NCBI RefSeq assembly: GCF_001610875.1
Contig: NZ_CP011272.1
Span: 4,941,988 to 5,005,987 of the forward strand
Direction: 5' to 3'
DNA: 64,000 bases
Source of the DNA: Pirellula sp. SH-Sr6A
Lineage (GTDB): Bacteria > Planctomycetota > Planctomycetia > Pirellulales > Pirellulaceae
Shown: piece by piece, positions 25,018-34,250 of the stretch
How positions within the stretch are numbered: the stretch's first letter is position 1
Layout: each line of letters starts with the position of its first letter
Program-made: the position numbers and the translations under genes
Notes under the pieces: model-generated
Databases searched by the model: none
Seen by the model: only the letters and a program-made list of their open reading frames with translations
What the model was told of the DNA's origin: nothing

Positions 25018-26169
25018 ATGCGACGATATCGATTCCCTCAGCACCGCGGCTTCACGCTCGTCGAGCTGCTCGTAGTCATTGCTATCATTGGTATTTTAGT
25101 AGGCCTACTCTTGCCTGCCGTGCAAGCGGCCCGCGAAGCAGCTCGTCGGATGCAGTGCTCGAACAATCTCAAGCAGCTGGGTCTCGCGGTTCATAACTTT
25201 GAGAGCGCTCGCAAAGAAGTTCCGACCAGTCTTCGCCCACCTTCCAATGTTGCAAGCTCCGGAGAGCAAAGCCGGGTTTCGGTTCTCACGGATCTGCTAC
25301 CCTTCTTGGAGCAGAACGCGATCTACGATCGCTACAACAAAGCCATCAACTGGAATCAAGGGACGAATATCGCATTGTCTCAAACGCGTATTCCTGCCTT
25401 CGTATGCCCATCCAATCCCGATGGTGGCGCGCTGGACACGGCCCCACCGGGGAGCACGGCGGCCTTCATCCCGGGCATTGCGTCGTCGACCGACTATTCC
25501 CCCATCTTTGGCATCGCCCCCGGCGTATTCACGCAAACACTCGGCTTGAGCGCCCCACCCGAACTCTATCGCGATCCGGCAGAAGTGTTCGCGGGCGTGA
25601 ATCCTCCCTACACCTATGTACGTGGCTTCTTCCCAAAGAATGCGACCATCAACCCATCGACGGGACTTCAGACGAGCAAAGGTTACAAGTTCAGCAACGT
25701 CTCGGATGGTCTTTCGAATACGTTGGCCATCGCGGAGTCGGCGGGGCGCCCTTTTGTGTATGCGAAACGCAAGAAGTTATCGGGAGGTAATGCACTCAAC
25801 GATACGGATGCGTCTTCATCCAACACCGATCGATTGAACTCGGGAGGATGGTCTCGGCCCGCAAGCGATCTCATGCTATTCGGTTCGACCAACGATCCGA
25901 GAGGTGTGTTGGGGGGGACGGTTTCCTTCAACTCGACGAACGGACATAACATCCGCGGTTTGACGTATACCCCGCAAGGCATCGCGCAGACCATTCTCGG
26001 GTTACCTATCGCCACCCACGGAACCGGTGCCCCTTATTCGTTCCACACCGGCGGAGCTCACTTTGCCCTTGGGGATGGATCGGTTCAGTTCATCAGCGAA
26101 GGGGTCAACCTCGCTGTCTTCATCTCCCTGGCAACACCCGCAGGTGGTGAAATCCCAGGTGAGTTTTGA
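25018..26169 (+). CDS. DUF1559 prepilin-like secreted protein
   Basis: 383 aa. The N-terminus is a type IV prepilin leader: GFTLVELLVVIAIIGIL followed by the LLPAVQAAREAARR sequence that marks the DUF1559 family, with CSNNLKQLGLAVHN immediately after. The C-terminus has the family H-X9-DG motif around HFALGDGSVQFI. DUF1559 proteins are expanded in planctomycetes; they are thought to be pseudopilin-like surface proteins, but their function is unproven. The downstream lipoprotein gene 135 bp away is a typical partner. Start chosen at the ATG immediately before the basic n-region. Confidence 0.93.
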   Translation: MRRYRFPQHRGFTLVELLVVIAIIGILVGLLLPAVQAAREAARRMQCSNNLKQLGLAVHNFESARKEVPTSLRPPSNVASSGEQSRVSVLTDLLPFLEQNAIYDRYNKAINWNQGTNIALSQTRIPAFVCPSNPDGGALDTAPPGSTAAFIPGIASSTDYSPIFGIAPGVFTQTLGLSAPPELYRDPAEVFAGVNPPYTYVRGFFPKNATINPSTGLQTSKGYKFSNVSDGLSNTLAIAESAGRPFVYAKRKKLSGGNALNDTDASSSNTDRLNSGGWSRPASDLMLFGSTNDPRGVLGGTVSFNSTNGHNIRGLTYTPQGIAQTILGLPIATHGTGAPYSFHTGGAHFALGDGSVQFISEGVNLAVFISLATPAGGEIPGEF

Positions 26170-26209
26170 TCACGTAACGAGGTGGCGTCTTTCGCGCCGC
26201 AGTCCCATG

Positions 26210-26251
26210 CATCCCAAAGCCCATGGTACCCATCCCAAAACCCATGGTACC
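26210..26251. repeat. 21-bp tandem duplication
   Basis: CATCCCAAAGCCCATGGTACC (26210-26230) is followed directly by a copy with one change (G to A) at 26231-26251. It lies between the DUF1559 gene and the lipoprotein gene. No hairpin with a T-tract is formed. Confidence 0.85.
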
Positions 26252-26304
26252 GCGGTGCAGACATCGGTTTGCACTCCGAGGATTTCTTGAAAGGAGTATT
26301 GATT

Positions 26305-26769
26305 TTGATTCCATCGCTATCGCCACGCTTTAAGTTCCTTTCCCCGCTTGCGGTAACATTCTTGGTGACGGCAGTGGCCTGCATAGGTGCAACAGGATGT
26401 TCAAAACCCTCCATGCCATGGGAGAAAACCTATCCTGTGAGCGGGGTGGTTCAGTACAAAGGGAAACCTGTGGCGGGGGCTGAGCTGGCGTTCTTTCCCG
26501 TCGACGTTTCGTTTCCAGATGACGTCCGGCCGAAGGCCAAATCGGATCCATCTGGAACTTTTGATATCTGGACGTACGTTCAGTCAGATGGCATACCGGC
26601 GGGCAAGTATCGAGTGACCGTGGTGCAGCACGAAGTTTCGGTTTCCAAAGGCACTATCGTCGCGAAGCCGAATGCGCTGCCGAACAAGTACGCCACACTC
26701 GATAAAACAGATCTGCAGATCGAGATCCAGCCGAACGACCGCGGGCCGATTGCTATCGACTTGAAGTAG
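26305..26769 (+). CDS. Lipoprotein with transthyretin-like (carboxypeptidase-regulatory) domain
   Basis: 154 aa from a TTG at 26305, selected because AAGGAG lies eight bases upstream; frames running in from further upstream have no support. The leader is hydrophobic to about residue 28 and ends in a lipobox-like IGATGC, so Cys29 is probably lipidated. The rest has YPVSGVVQYKGKPVAGAELAFFP and a YRVTVVQHE strand, the pattern of the small Ig/transthyretin-like proteins that accompany DUF1559 genes in planctomycetes. Function unknown; a cell-envelope location is likely. Confidence 0.75.
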   Translation: MIPSLSPRFKFLSPLAVTFLVTAVACIGATGCSKPSMPWEKTYPVSGVVQYKGKPVAGAELAFFPVDVSFPDDVRPKAKSDPSGTFDIWTYVQSDGIPAGKYRVTVVQHEVSVSKGTIVAKPNALPNKYATLDKTDLQIEIQPNDRGPIAIDLK

Positions 26770-26854
26770 CGCACCGCAGAACGGCATTGCAAGAATGACA
26801 TGAATCGCACTTCGCTCCTCGCGCGGTGAGTGAAGTGAATTCGCAGAGCGGTGT

Positions 26855-28099
26855 CTAATTCATCAGCGGCAAGGGAGCCAGGGAGACATGAATCTTGAAC
26901 TGCTGGCTATCGCGGATGTAGATGATATCGACTTCGCGATTGACCCCGGTCAGGCCGACCAACTGGACGAGATGCTCATCGTTGTCGACTGGGGTTCCAT
27001 CGAATTCGAGGATGATATCTCCATACCGCAATCCGGCTTGCTCGGCAGGGCTGTTCGGCTTGATCACCTTCACAAAGGCGCCGCGAGGGGGCGGAGTTCC
27101 CGGTGCGGTGTTGGAGGCGTTAAAGGCTCTCTCGACACTCACTCCGAGGTAGGCGCGTTGCAATTCACCTCGCTCCACCAGTTGTTTTGCGACACTCACC
27201 GCGATATTGACCGGGATAGCAAAGCCGATCCCTTCGTTGCCTCCGCTGTTGCTGGCAATCGCGGTATTGATACCGACCACTTCCCCACGCATGTTCATCA
27301 GCGGACCACCGCTATTGCCGGGATTGATTGCAGCATCGGTTTGAATGAAGTCTTGGAAGACGATGGCTTTGGAGCCCAACTCCAGATTGCGTCTTCCTTT
27401 TGCGCTGACGATTCCGTAGCTGACCGAATGGTTCAAACCAAAGGGGCTACCGACGGCGAAGACAAAATCTCCGATCTCTAGTTGCCGGCTATCGGCGATC
27501 TTGGCGGTGGGGAGAAGGGTTCGATCGATTTCGATCACTGCGACGTCCGTCGAAGGATCTTCGAGAACGCGGAGGGGGGTCAACAATCCACCCTCGGACG
27601 TTTCCAAGCGAATGTTTTGCAGAGGGGCACCATGGATCACATGGCGATTGGTAAGAATAACGTTGATGTTGTTGAGGGCAACGATTACGCCCGATCCCGC
27701 CTCTTCGATTCGTTTTGTTTCCCGAGGCTTTCCGTTGGATCGCTCTGGGGATGGCTCCTCTTTGATGGCTTCAATGTGAACCACGGTTGGGGCGACGAGT
27801 CGAACGACGCGTCGAAGCAATGATTGATGGCGTTCGAGAAGCTCGACCTCTTGGGCAATTTGTTCGTATTGTTCATCGCGGGATCGGTTAGAGAGGAAAT
27901 CGGTTCCGGTTCGAACGGAAACGGGAATCTGCTCCGAACCCCGCGGGGGAAATGCCGGAACAGGTTGTTGCGCCATTGCACTTCCGGAAAGACCTGCAAC
28001 ACAACCTACAACGGCAGCGTCGCGCACCGACTTGGAAACCCAAGCTTTGAACCAGGCACGAAGCGAATTGCGTTTTCTGCGACTGGATTGTTCACGCAT
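26855..28099 (-). CDS. S1C serine protease, HtrA/DegP-like, with PDZ domain
   Basis: 414 aa from the ATG at 28099, which precedes a basic n-region and hydrophobic signal (about 28-44) ending AMAQQ; a TTG at 28171 would add 24 residues. The trypsin-like domain has the triad: His in TNRHVIHG, Asp in STDVAVIEID, Ser in INPGNSGGPL. A single PDZ domain follows (roughly 310-405; YLGVSVERAF, AGLRYGDIILEFDG). This fits an envelope protein-quality-control protease with one PDZ. A polar linker with charged helices (about 70-110) precedes the protease. It is 424 bp downstream of the Gfo/Idh/MocA gene, with a terminator between them. Confidence 0.9.
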   Translation of the reverse strand: MREQSSRRKRNSLRAWFKAWVSKSVRDAAVVGCVAGLSGSAMAQQPVPAFPPRGSEQIPVSVRTGTDFLSNRSRDEQYEQIAQEVELLERHQSLLRRVVRLVAPTVVHIEAIKEEPSPERSNGKPRETKRIEEAGSGVIVALNNINVILTNRHVIHGAPLQNIRLETSEGGLLTPLRVLEDPSTDVAVIEIDRTLLPTAKIADSRQLEIGDFVFAVGSPFGLNHSVSYGIVSAKGRRNLELGSKAIVFQDFIQTDAAINPGNSGGPLMNMRGEVVGINTAIASNSGGNEGIGFAIPVNIAVSVAKQLVERGELQRAYLGVSVERAFNASNTAPGTPPPRGAFVKVIKPNSPAEQAGLRYGDIILEFDGTPVDNDEHLVQLVGLTGVNREVDIIYIRDSQQFKIHVSLAPLPLMN

Positions 28100-28522
28100 A
28101 GGATTGGCAGTTCGTAGCGGTTGTAACAAATGGCGAAACAGCTCACAGCGGTCCGTTGCAGACGTTAGCAAGCCTTTCCTCAGATGTCGGCCGTACCCCG
28201 TCGAGGATCGAGCGCTTCGAACTCAAATCGAATCGAAAAGGGTAGGAGGACCACCGCATGTGCCATAGGTTCGTGCCCTATCGATTATCCCGATCGTTCT
28301 GTCGGAATCGTAAAGAAGCTGTGCAAGAAGGCGTGGTTCTGACCGTAGTGCCCGGGGGATGTTCAAACAAAAACGGTCCGTTTGGCAGTTCGCCTTCCAG
28401 GCGACAGAGAGGCTGCCAAACGGACCGTGTTATGTTCTATCGCAGCGATTCTCGCAGCGAATCAAGGGGCTTGGTCGCCCCCCGATATTTTGTCAAACGA
28501 CTATTTGCGGATTGACCGCCTG
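28100..28522. other. Intergenic region with terminator, 423 bp
   Basis: Between the Gfo/Idh/MocA oxidoreductase gene and the HtrA-like gene, both minus strand. It contains the strong hairpin terminator at 28366-28428. The part nearer to 28100 probably carries the HtrA promoter, but no clear -10/-35 pair stands out. No coding frame looks real. Confidence 0.55.
28366..28428 (-). terminator. Rho-independent terminator of the Gfo/Idh/MocA gene
   Basis: Arms ACGGTCCGTTTGGCAG (28373-28388) and CTGCCAAACGGACCGT (28413-28428) are perfect 16-bp reverse complements. The loop itself holds a small CGCC/GGCG stem. Reading on the minus strand, the stem is followed by TTTTTGTTTG, a good U-tract. It lies 95 bp beyond the stop of the minus-strand gene at 28523. 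Confidence 0.88.
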
Positions 28523-29860
28523 CTAGACGATGAGTTCGGGGTCTTGGCCAGGCTGTGGAACCCAGTAACGTCCGTCATCATCTGGCTTGAGAGGTGCTTC
28601 GTCGGAGAAGTCATCCATGGCGTCGGTGTTAGCGAGGGAGACTTTGCTGTTGAGGCAATCTTTCCAGCTGAGCTTCTTACCGGTGTAGGTCGCCATCCGT
28701 CCCATGATCGAGGTCATGGTGCTGTAGGCACCGTAGTCACCTTCATTGGGGATTTCGCCCTTTCGGATCGAAGCGAAGAGATCGACGTGCTCCTTCGCGT
28801 GGCCTTGCTCGTTCGCGGGTGCGGTCCAGATCACCTTATTATCGCGATCGTAGATTTTCCCTGCATTGATTTCGCACCAGCCCTTGCTGCCGTGCGCGTA
28901 CTCTTTGACTTCGTTCCAGCAGCCGGAGATTTGACGGCATTGGGAGAGTAGCTTGGTACCATTCTCGTAGGTGAATTCGACGAAGTGGTGGTCATAGATT
29001 TGACCGTATTGCTTGCCGGTCCGAACCTGGCGTCCTCCTTGCCCCTGTGCTTCGACGGGATAACCATCCATCAGCCAGTTGATCACGTCCAAGTTGTGGA
29101 TGTGTTGTTCGCAGATGTGATCTCCGCTGAGCCAGTTGAAGTGGTACCAGTTGTTGATTTGGTATTCGAGTTCCGATTGCTGTGGTTCGCGGTTTCGGAC
29201 CCAGAGGTCTCCCATATTCCAGTAGGCGCGGGTCAGGATGATGTCTCCGATAGCACCGTCGCGCAGCTTTTGAATCGTCGCTTGGTAGCCCGATTCATGC
29301 CGGCGTTGCAATCCGACGCCGACTGCCAACTTCTTTTCTTTGGCCATCTTGTTGGCCTCGAGGACGCGTCGGACGCCGGGAGCATCCACCGCGACCGGCT
29401 TTTCCATGAACACATGCTTGCCAGCCTTGATCGCGGCTTCGAAGTGCATGGGTCGGAAGCCAGGCGGGGTTGCCAGGATCACCATATCGACATCGCTTTC
29501 AAGCACCTTTTTGAAAGCGTCGACACCGACGAAGGTGCGATCTTTCAAATCGACCAGGGCGGCGTGCTTCTTTTGGATCGCGCTCAAGGACCCGTCGATT
29601 CGGAATTTGAAGGGGTCAGCAACCGCGGTCAGTTTCAAACGGTTCGAGTCGCTTGCCGTGTCGAGAGCTTGGAGGGCCGCACCCGTTCCTCGTCCACCGC
29701 AACCGACCAATCCGATTTTGATTTCATCGCTGCTGAAGGTGTGAGCGGCTCGGCTGATGGGCAAACTGTTCACTGCGACGGCACCTGCTGCAACGACTCC
29801 TCCGGCCTGGAGGAAACCGCGGCGGGATTCAGTCGACTGAGATTCTTGTGGCTGACTCAT
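28523..29860 (-). CDS. Gfo/Idh/MocA-family oxidoreductase, Tat-exported
   Basis: 445 aa from the ATG at 29860, with GGAG upstream. A twin-arginine leader (ESRRGFLQAGG) is followed by a hydrophobic stretch. The N-terminal Rossmann domain starts IKIGLVGCGGRGTGAALQAL, and the catalytic region has the EKPVAVDAPG sequence (EKP motif) near residue 155. The C-terminal half is the Gfo/Idh/MocA beta-sheet domain, with WYHFNWLSGDHICEQHIHNLDV typical of the planctomycete exported subgroup. Such enzymes oxidise or reduce sugars or related polyols with tightly bound NAD(P); the substrate is not determinable. It forms a single-gene unit, with a strong terminator behind it. Confidence 0.9.
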   Translation of the reverse strand: MSQPQESQSTESRRGFLQAGGVVAAGAVAVNSLPISRAAHTFSSDEIKIGLVGCGGRGTGAALQALDTASDSNRLKLTAVADPFKFRIDGSLSAIQKKHAALVDLKDRTFVGVDAFKKVLESDVDMVILATPPGFRPMHFEAAIKAGKHVFMEKPVAVDAPGVRRVLEANKMAKEKKLAVGVGLQRRHESGYQATIQKLRDGAIGDIILTRAYWNMGDLWVRNREPQQSELEYQINNWYHFNWLSGDHICEQHIHNLDVINWLMDGYPVEAQGQGGRQVRTGKQYGQIYDHHFVEFTYENGTKLLSQCRQISGCWNEVKEYAHGSKGWCEINAGKIYDRDNKVIWTAPANEQGHAKEHVDLFASIRKGEIPNEGDYGAYSTMTSIMGRMATYTGKKLSWKDCLNSKVSLANTDAMDDFSDEAPLKPDDDGRYWVPQPGQDPELIV

Positions 29861-30340
29861 AGATCTGTTGAAAACTCCAAAATAGGAAATGGCAGTGCGT
29901 GGGTCGAGAGATGGTATCCGAAGCAATCAGGACCGAATCAACGCCTCTAGAAGGAGAGCGGATGCTCCACGCGGACCCGGCAAAAGTGGAGGACTTTTGC
30001 TATAGGAGTCGAAGAGGAAAAGGGCTGTAGCCAATGGCTGTCAGGCCAACGTGGAGCACCGGCAGGATGAACCAGTCTTTTGGCGAACGAGTCCGCCAAA
30101 ACCCCCGGCTAAGGGAGCTGAATTTACCGGATACCGAAACTATACCTTTGATTTGATCCTCACGCAACCCTTTGGCAGGGATCAAAGGGAATTCACGAAA
30201 CCTAAACCTGCGTCCAATGGCCATTTTCTGCCTCTTGCAAATAGGCCTTGAGTATCCCCTTGGTAGCCGATAAGTTGCTGCCAAACCAAGATTTAGCTTG
30301 CTCCCAGCCCTCCGTGGAGCCTTTCAAGGCGGAAACGTTT
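29861..30340. other. Divergent intergenic region before aspS, 480 bp
   Basis: It separates the oxidoreductase gene (minus) from aspS (plus). Two inverted repeats can be seen. TTTTGGCG/CGCCAAAA lies at 30078-30101 and TTTGATCC/GGATCAAA at 30152-30186 with a 19-nt loop. Neither has a T-tract. They could be folds of an aspS leader, but no T-box features (such as an AGGGUGGNACCGCG-like box) were found. No gene was recognised. Confidence 0.45.
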
Positions 30341-32131
30341 ATGCACCCCTACCGAACCCATCATTGCTCCCAACTCGCCGTCTCCGACGTCGATTCTCTT
30401 GTGCGACTTTCCGGCTGGGTCTATCGGGTTCGCGACCACGGAAACGTTCTCTTTATCGATCTCCGCGACCATTACGGGGTAACCCAAGTCGTCGTGGACA
30501 AGGACAGCAGTGCGTTTTCGATCATCCAGTCGGTGAAGCTGGAGTCGGTCATTCGCGTCGATGGAAAAGTCCTGGCCCGGAGCGGCGACCGAATCAACCC
30601 CAACCTCCCCACTGGCGAAATCGAGGTTCGGGCTACTTCGATTGAGATCATGTCCGAAGCTGCCGAGCTTCCTCTCCCGATCGCGGGCAACGCGGAATAT
30701 CCTGAAGAAATCCGCTTGCGCAATCGCTTCCTGGACCTTCGACGGGAAAAACTGCACGCCAATATCGTGCTCCGCTCCCAAGTCATCGCGAGCCTGCGAC
30801 GCCGGATGATCGACCAAGGATTCACCGAATTCCAAACGCCGATCCTGACCGCATCGAGCCCCGAGGGAGCCCGGGACTTTCTCGTACCTTCCCGTTTGCA
30901 TCACGGGAAGTTCTATGCGTTGCCGCAGGCCCCACAGATGTTCAAACAGCTATTGATGGTGGCTGGGTTCGATCGCTATTTCCAAATCGCTCCCTGTTTT
31001 CGAGACGAGGACGCGAGAGCAGACCGCTCTCCCGGTGAGTTTTACCAACTCGACTTCGAGATGAGTTTCGTCACCCAAGAGGACGTGTTCCAAGCCATCG
31101 AGCCCGTTCTCCATGGTGTGTTCGAGGAATTCAGCAACGGAAAGAGCGTCACTCCGCCCCCGTTCCCTCGCATTTCCTACAAGGAAGCGATGCTTAAATA
31201 CGGCAGCGACAAACCGGACCTGCGCAACCCGATTGAAATCGCCGATGTCACGGAGATCTTTCGGGGCGGTGGCTTTGGCGTCTTCGCCAATGCGATCGAG
31301 CAAGGCTCGGTGGTTCGCGCCGTTCCCGCGCCCGGCGCTGGGGTCCGTGCTCGAAGCTTCTTCGATGGCACGAATCAATGGGCCAAGGACGAGGGCTATG
31401 CAGGGCTCGGCTATATCAACTTCAAAGGCGGGGAGCCCGGAGGTGGGGTCGCGAAGAACTTGGGGCCTGAACGGGTCGCGCAACTCGTCTCCCAAATGGG
31501 CTTGGGCCCCGACGACGGCGTCTTCTTTGCTTGCGCCAAACCGAACGTCGCCGCCAAACTGGCGGGTGCAGCCCGAACGAGGGTCGGCACCGAACTTGGA
31601 CTGATCGAAAAAGACACCTTCAAGTTCTGTTGGATCGTCGACTTCCCGATGTTCGAGTGGGATGAAGTCGAGCAGAAAGTCATTTTCAGCCACAACCCCT
31701 TCTCCATGCCGCAGGGCGAAATGGAAGCGCTCCAAACGATGGACCCGCTCGATATTCTCGCCTACCAGTACGACATCGTTTGCAATGGGATCGAGCTTTC
31801 CTCGGGAGCCATTCGGAATCACAAGCCCGAGATCATGTACAAAGCGTTTGAAATCGCAGGCTACGATCAAAGCGTTGTCGATGAACAATTCCGCGGAATG
31901 ATCAATGCATTCAAATACGGTGCACCGCCTCACGGCGGATCGGCTCCCGGAGTCGACCGCATCGTCATGCTCCTGGCGGACGAACCGAATATTCGCGAAG
32001 TCATCTTGTTCCCCATGAACCAAAAAGCCGAGGACTTGATGATGGGAGCCCCATCGGAAGTCACTCCAAAGCAGCTCAAAGAACTCGGTATTCGCTTCAT
32101 CGGCGACACCAAACCGCAAACTCCAAACTAG
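30341..32131 (+). CDS. aspS: Aspartyl-tRNA synthetase
   Basis: 596 aa, usual size for the bacterial form. An N-terminal OB-fold anticodon-binding domain ([21 protein letters not shown]) is followed by the class II core: motif 2 with [24 protein letters not shown], a bacterial GAD insertion in the middle, and motif 3 with [14 protein letters not shown]. It charges tRNA-Asp in the cytoplasm; discrimination between strict AspRS and tRNA-Asn-misacylating forms was not attempted. The ATG at 30341 is chosen, with AAGGCGGA upstream and alignment to the usual MHxYRTH start. It is followed by panD 91 bp downstream. Confidence 0.97.
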   Translation: MHPYRTHHCSQLAVSDVDSLVRLSGWVYRVRDHGNVLFIDLRDHYGVTQVVVDKDSSAFSIIQSVKLESVIRVDGKVLARSGDRINPNLPTGEIEVRATSIEIMSEAAELPLPIAGNAEYPEEIRLRNRFLDLRREKLHANIVLRSQVIASLRRRMIDQGFTEFQTPILTASSPEGARDFLVPSRLHHGKFYALPQAPQMFKQLLMVAGFDRYFQIAPCFRDEDARADRSPGEFYQLDFEMSFVTQEDVFQAIEPVLHGVFEEFSNGKSVTPPPFPRISYKEAMLKYGSDKPDLRNPIEIADVTEIFRGGGFGVFANAIEQGSVVRAVPAPGAGVRARSFFDGTNQWAKDEGYAGLGYINFKGGEPGGGVAKNLGPERVAQLVSQMGLGPDDGVFFACAKPNVAAKLAGAARTRVGTELGLIEKDTFKFCWIVDFPMFEWDEVEQKVIFSHNPFSMPQGEMEALQTMDPLDILAYQYDIVCNGIELSSGAIRNHKPEIMYKAFEIAGYDQSVVDEQFRGMINAFKYGAPPHGGSAPGVDRIVMLLADEPNIREVILFPMNQKAEDLMMGAPSEVTPKQLKELGIRFIGDTKPQTPN

Positions 32132-32222
32132 CGAAGGGCCCAACCGCGGCCCGTGCTGCGATCGAAACGGTCAGAGCGAATTTTGGCTGGTAAAAAGGCT
32201 TCGCTCCGGTGACAATACCGCC

Positions 32223-32642
32223 ATGCTAAGAAAGTTTCTTCGTTCCAAGATTCACCGCGCAACCGTAACGCAAGCTGACTTGCATTACGAAGGGTCTTTG
32301 ACGCTACCTCCCGATTTGCTTTTGGCAGCCGGGATCGATCCCTTCGAGTCGGTTCATGTTTGGAACGTCACGCGTGGCACTCGGCTTGAGACCTACGCTA
32401 TCTTGGGCGAACAGGGCTCGAACGATGTCTGCATCAATGGCGCGGCAGCCCACTTGGTGCGTCCCGGCGATATCATCATCATCGCGACCTTCGGATTCCT
32501 ACAGGAAACCGGGCCGGAATGGAGAATCCCGGAGCCCAAAGTCGTCTTTGTGGACGACCAAAACAAAATCACCTACACCGGACGCGAAATTGCTGGTCCT
32601 CGCCGGCGCATCGTGGGGGAAACCTCGCCCGATTGCTGCTAA
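32223..32642 (+). CDS. panD: Aspartate 1-decarboxylase
   Basis: 139 aa, starting [16 protein letters not shown] as usual for PanD. The self-processing site Gly24-Ser25 is in YEGSLT, which gives the pyruvoyl group after cleavage. Downstream motifs [24 protein letters not shown] and GDIIII match the family. The enzyme makes beta-alanine from aspartate for pantothenate and coenzyme A synthesis. It follows aspS by 91 bp and overlaps or abuts the next methyltransferase gene, which starts about 50 bp beyond its stop. Confidence 0.96.
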   Translation: MLRKFLRSKIHRATVTQADLHYEGSLTLPPDLLLAAGIDPFESVHVWNVTRGTRLETYAILGEQGSNDVCINGAAAHLVRPGDIIIIATFGFLQETGPEWRIPEPKVVFVDDQNKITYTGREIAGPRRRIVGETSPDCC

Positions 32643-32694
32643 CACCAAGCGGGTCGGCGAAGACTCGAGTGCACTCGACTTGGAAAGCCTTCTT

Positions 32695-33417
32695 ATGTTG
32701 GAACGCACGTTAGAGCCCGAGATCATGGATTCATGCGAAGAGGCAATGGCCTACGACGCGATGGATCATTCGGCCGTCAACGAAGCATTCGCAAAGGACT
32801 TGCTCGCCGTCCCTTCTTTAGGAACCGACCTTCTCGATTTGGGAACCGGGACGGCGTTGATCCCTACCGTACTCTGTCGGTTGAATCGGGACGTCCGAAT
32901 CATGGCTGCCGATGCGTCGCGTTGGATGCTGGAGATCGCACGTTACAACCTAGAGGTCTTTCAGTGCGCATCGCGAGTCCAACTCCACTTGGTCGATGCC
33001 AAAGACATGATCTTTCAAGATAACTATTTCGACGGTGTGATCTCCAACACCCTCCTCCATCACTTGCCCGAACACGATAATTTCTTCCGGGAAGCGATCC
33101 GCGTGCTTCGTCCAGGGGGCGTGTTGTTTTTGCGAGATTTGTTTCGACCCGAATCTGAAGAGGAGTTGGAGAAACTCGTCACGACCTACGGAGGAGCAGA
33201 TTCGAATGGGCAGCAGTTGCTACGCCAAAGTTTTCATGCCGCGCTCACCCTACCCGAGATTCAGTCGCTCGTCGAACCTTTCGGGATCCCACGAGAGTGC
33301 ATTCGCATGACGAGCGACCGGCATTGGACTCTGGCCGCTAGAGCCTCGTCGTCGAAACAAACATTTGCACCTGTGGATCAAATCCAGCCATCGACCGATT
33401 CTTCTCGTCAAGCGTGA
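32695..33417 (+). CDS. Class I SAM-dependent methyltransferase
   Basis: 240 aa from the ATG at 32695. The frame stays open further upstream into panD, but this ATG, with GGAAAG eight bases before it, gives the normal N-terminus. Motif I is [13 protein letters not shown], motif II-like acidic loop MAADAS, and a post-motif [24 protein letters not shown] segment is typical of Methyltransf_11/25. No substrate-binding signature is recognisable. It sits between panD and thyA, 4 bp before the thyA start, so translational coupling with thyA is likely. Confidence 0.8.
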   Translation: MLERTLEPEIMDSCEEAMAYDAMDHSAVNEAFAKDLLAVPSLGTDLLDLGTGTALIPTVLCRLNRDVRIMAADASRWMLEIARYNLEVFQCASRVQLHLVDAKDMIFQDNYFDGVISNTLLHHLPEHDNFFREAIRVLRPGGVLFLRDLFRPESEEELEKLVTTYGGADSNGQQLLRQSFHAALTLPEIQSLVEPFGIPRECIRMTSDRHWTLAARASSSKQTFAPVDQIQPSTDSSRQA

Positions 33418-33421
33418 TCCC

Positions 33422-34219
33422 ATGGAACAACAGTATTTGGATCTGATGCGTCAAATCATCGAGCATGGTGATGCGAAGAGCGACCGAACCGGTGTGGGAA
33501 CACGGAGCCTGTTCGGCGCACAAATGCGATTCGACCTGTCCAAGGGATTCCCGCTCATCACGACCAAGAAGCTTCATTTGCGGAGCATCATCTATGAACT
33601 CTTGTGGTTTCTCCGCGGGGAAACCAATATCTCCTATCTGAAGCAAAACCGGGTGAGCATTTGGGACGAATGGGCCGATTCGCAAGGAGAATTAGGTCCC
33701 GTCTACGGAAAACAGTGGCGTTCCTGGGAGTGCCCCGACGGGAGAGTGATCGACCAGATTGCTCAGGTGCAACAGCAAATTATGAAGTCACCCGACTCAA
33801 GGCGATTGATCGTCAGTGCTTGGAATGTGGCCGACATCCAAGACATGGCTTTGCCACCGTGCCATCTCCTGTTTCAGTTTTATGTCGCCAACAACCGGCT
33901 CAGCTGCCAGCTTTACCAGCGCAGCGCGGACTTCTTTCTGGGTGTCCCTTTCAACATCGCATCCTACTCCCTTCTCACCATCATGATGGCGGGATCCTGT
34001 GGATTGATACCAGGGGACTTTGTCCATACCCTCGGCGATGTGCACCTGTACAACAACCATCTCGAGCAGGCTCAATTGCAGTTATCTCGCACTCCGCGAA
34101 CTCCCCCCAGACTCGTGCTCAAGCAATTCCGTCCGAGCGTGCTCGATTACGAGTTCGATGATATCGAACTACAGGATTACGATCCACATCCTCATATCCC
34201 GGCGCCTGTCGCGGTATAA
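33422..34219 (+). CDS. thyA: Thymidylate synthase
   Basis: 265 aa, nearly the length of E. coli ThyA. Opens [29 protein letters not shown]; the folate/dUMP regions include [24 protein letters not shown]-like WRSWEC; the active-site Cys is in [13 protein letters not shown]; the C-terminal [15 protein letters not shown] is also present. It methylates dUMP to dTMP with methylenetetrahydrofolate. The start is the ATG 4 bp after the methyltransferase stop. It ends 31 bp from the convergent HD-GYP-like/GGDEF gene. Confidence 0.97.
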   Translation: MEQQYLDLMRQIIEHGDAKSDRTGVGTRSLFGAQMRFDLSKGFPLITTKKLHLRSIIYELLWFLRGETNISYLKQNRVSIWDEWADSQGELGPVYGKQWRSWECPDGRVIDQIAQVQQQIMKSPDSRRLIVSAWNVADIQDMALPPCHLLFQFYVANNRLSCQLYQRSADFFLGVPFNIASYSLLTIMMAGSCGLIPGDFVHTLGDVHLYNNHLEQAQLQLSRTPRTPPRLVLKQFRPSVLDYEFDDIELQDYDPHPHIPAPVAV

Positions 34220-34250
34220 CCTTCCATTGCGCCGGAGCCCATCGATTGGG

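Noticed and set aside
30078-30186. T-box or other riboswitch in front of aspS
   Set aside because: Two inverted repeats are present, but no T-box consensus, specifier loop or terminator/antiterminator pair could be recognised.
30950-32143. 397-codon minus-strand frame opposite aspS
   Set aside because: Antisense shadow of a certain aspartyl-tRNA synthetase gene; high GC in third positions keeps the reverse frame open.
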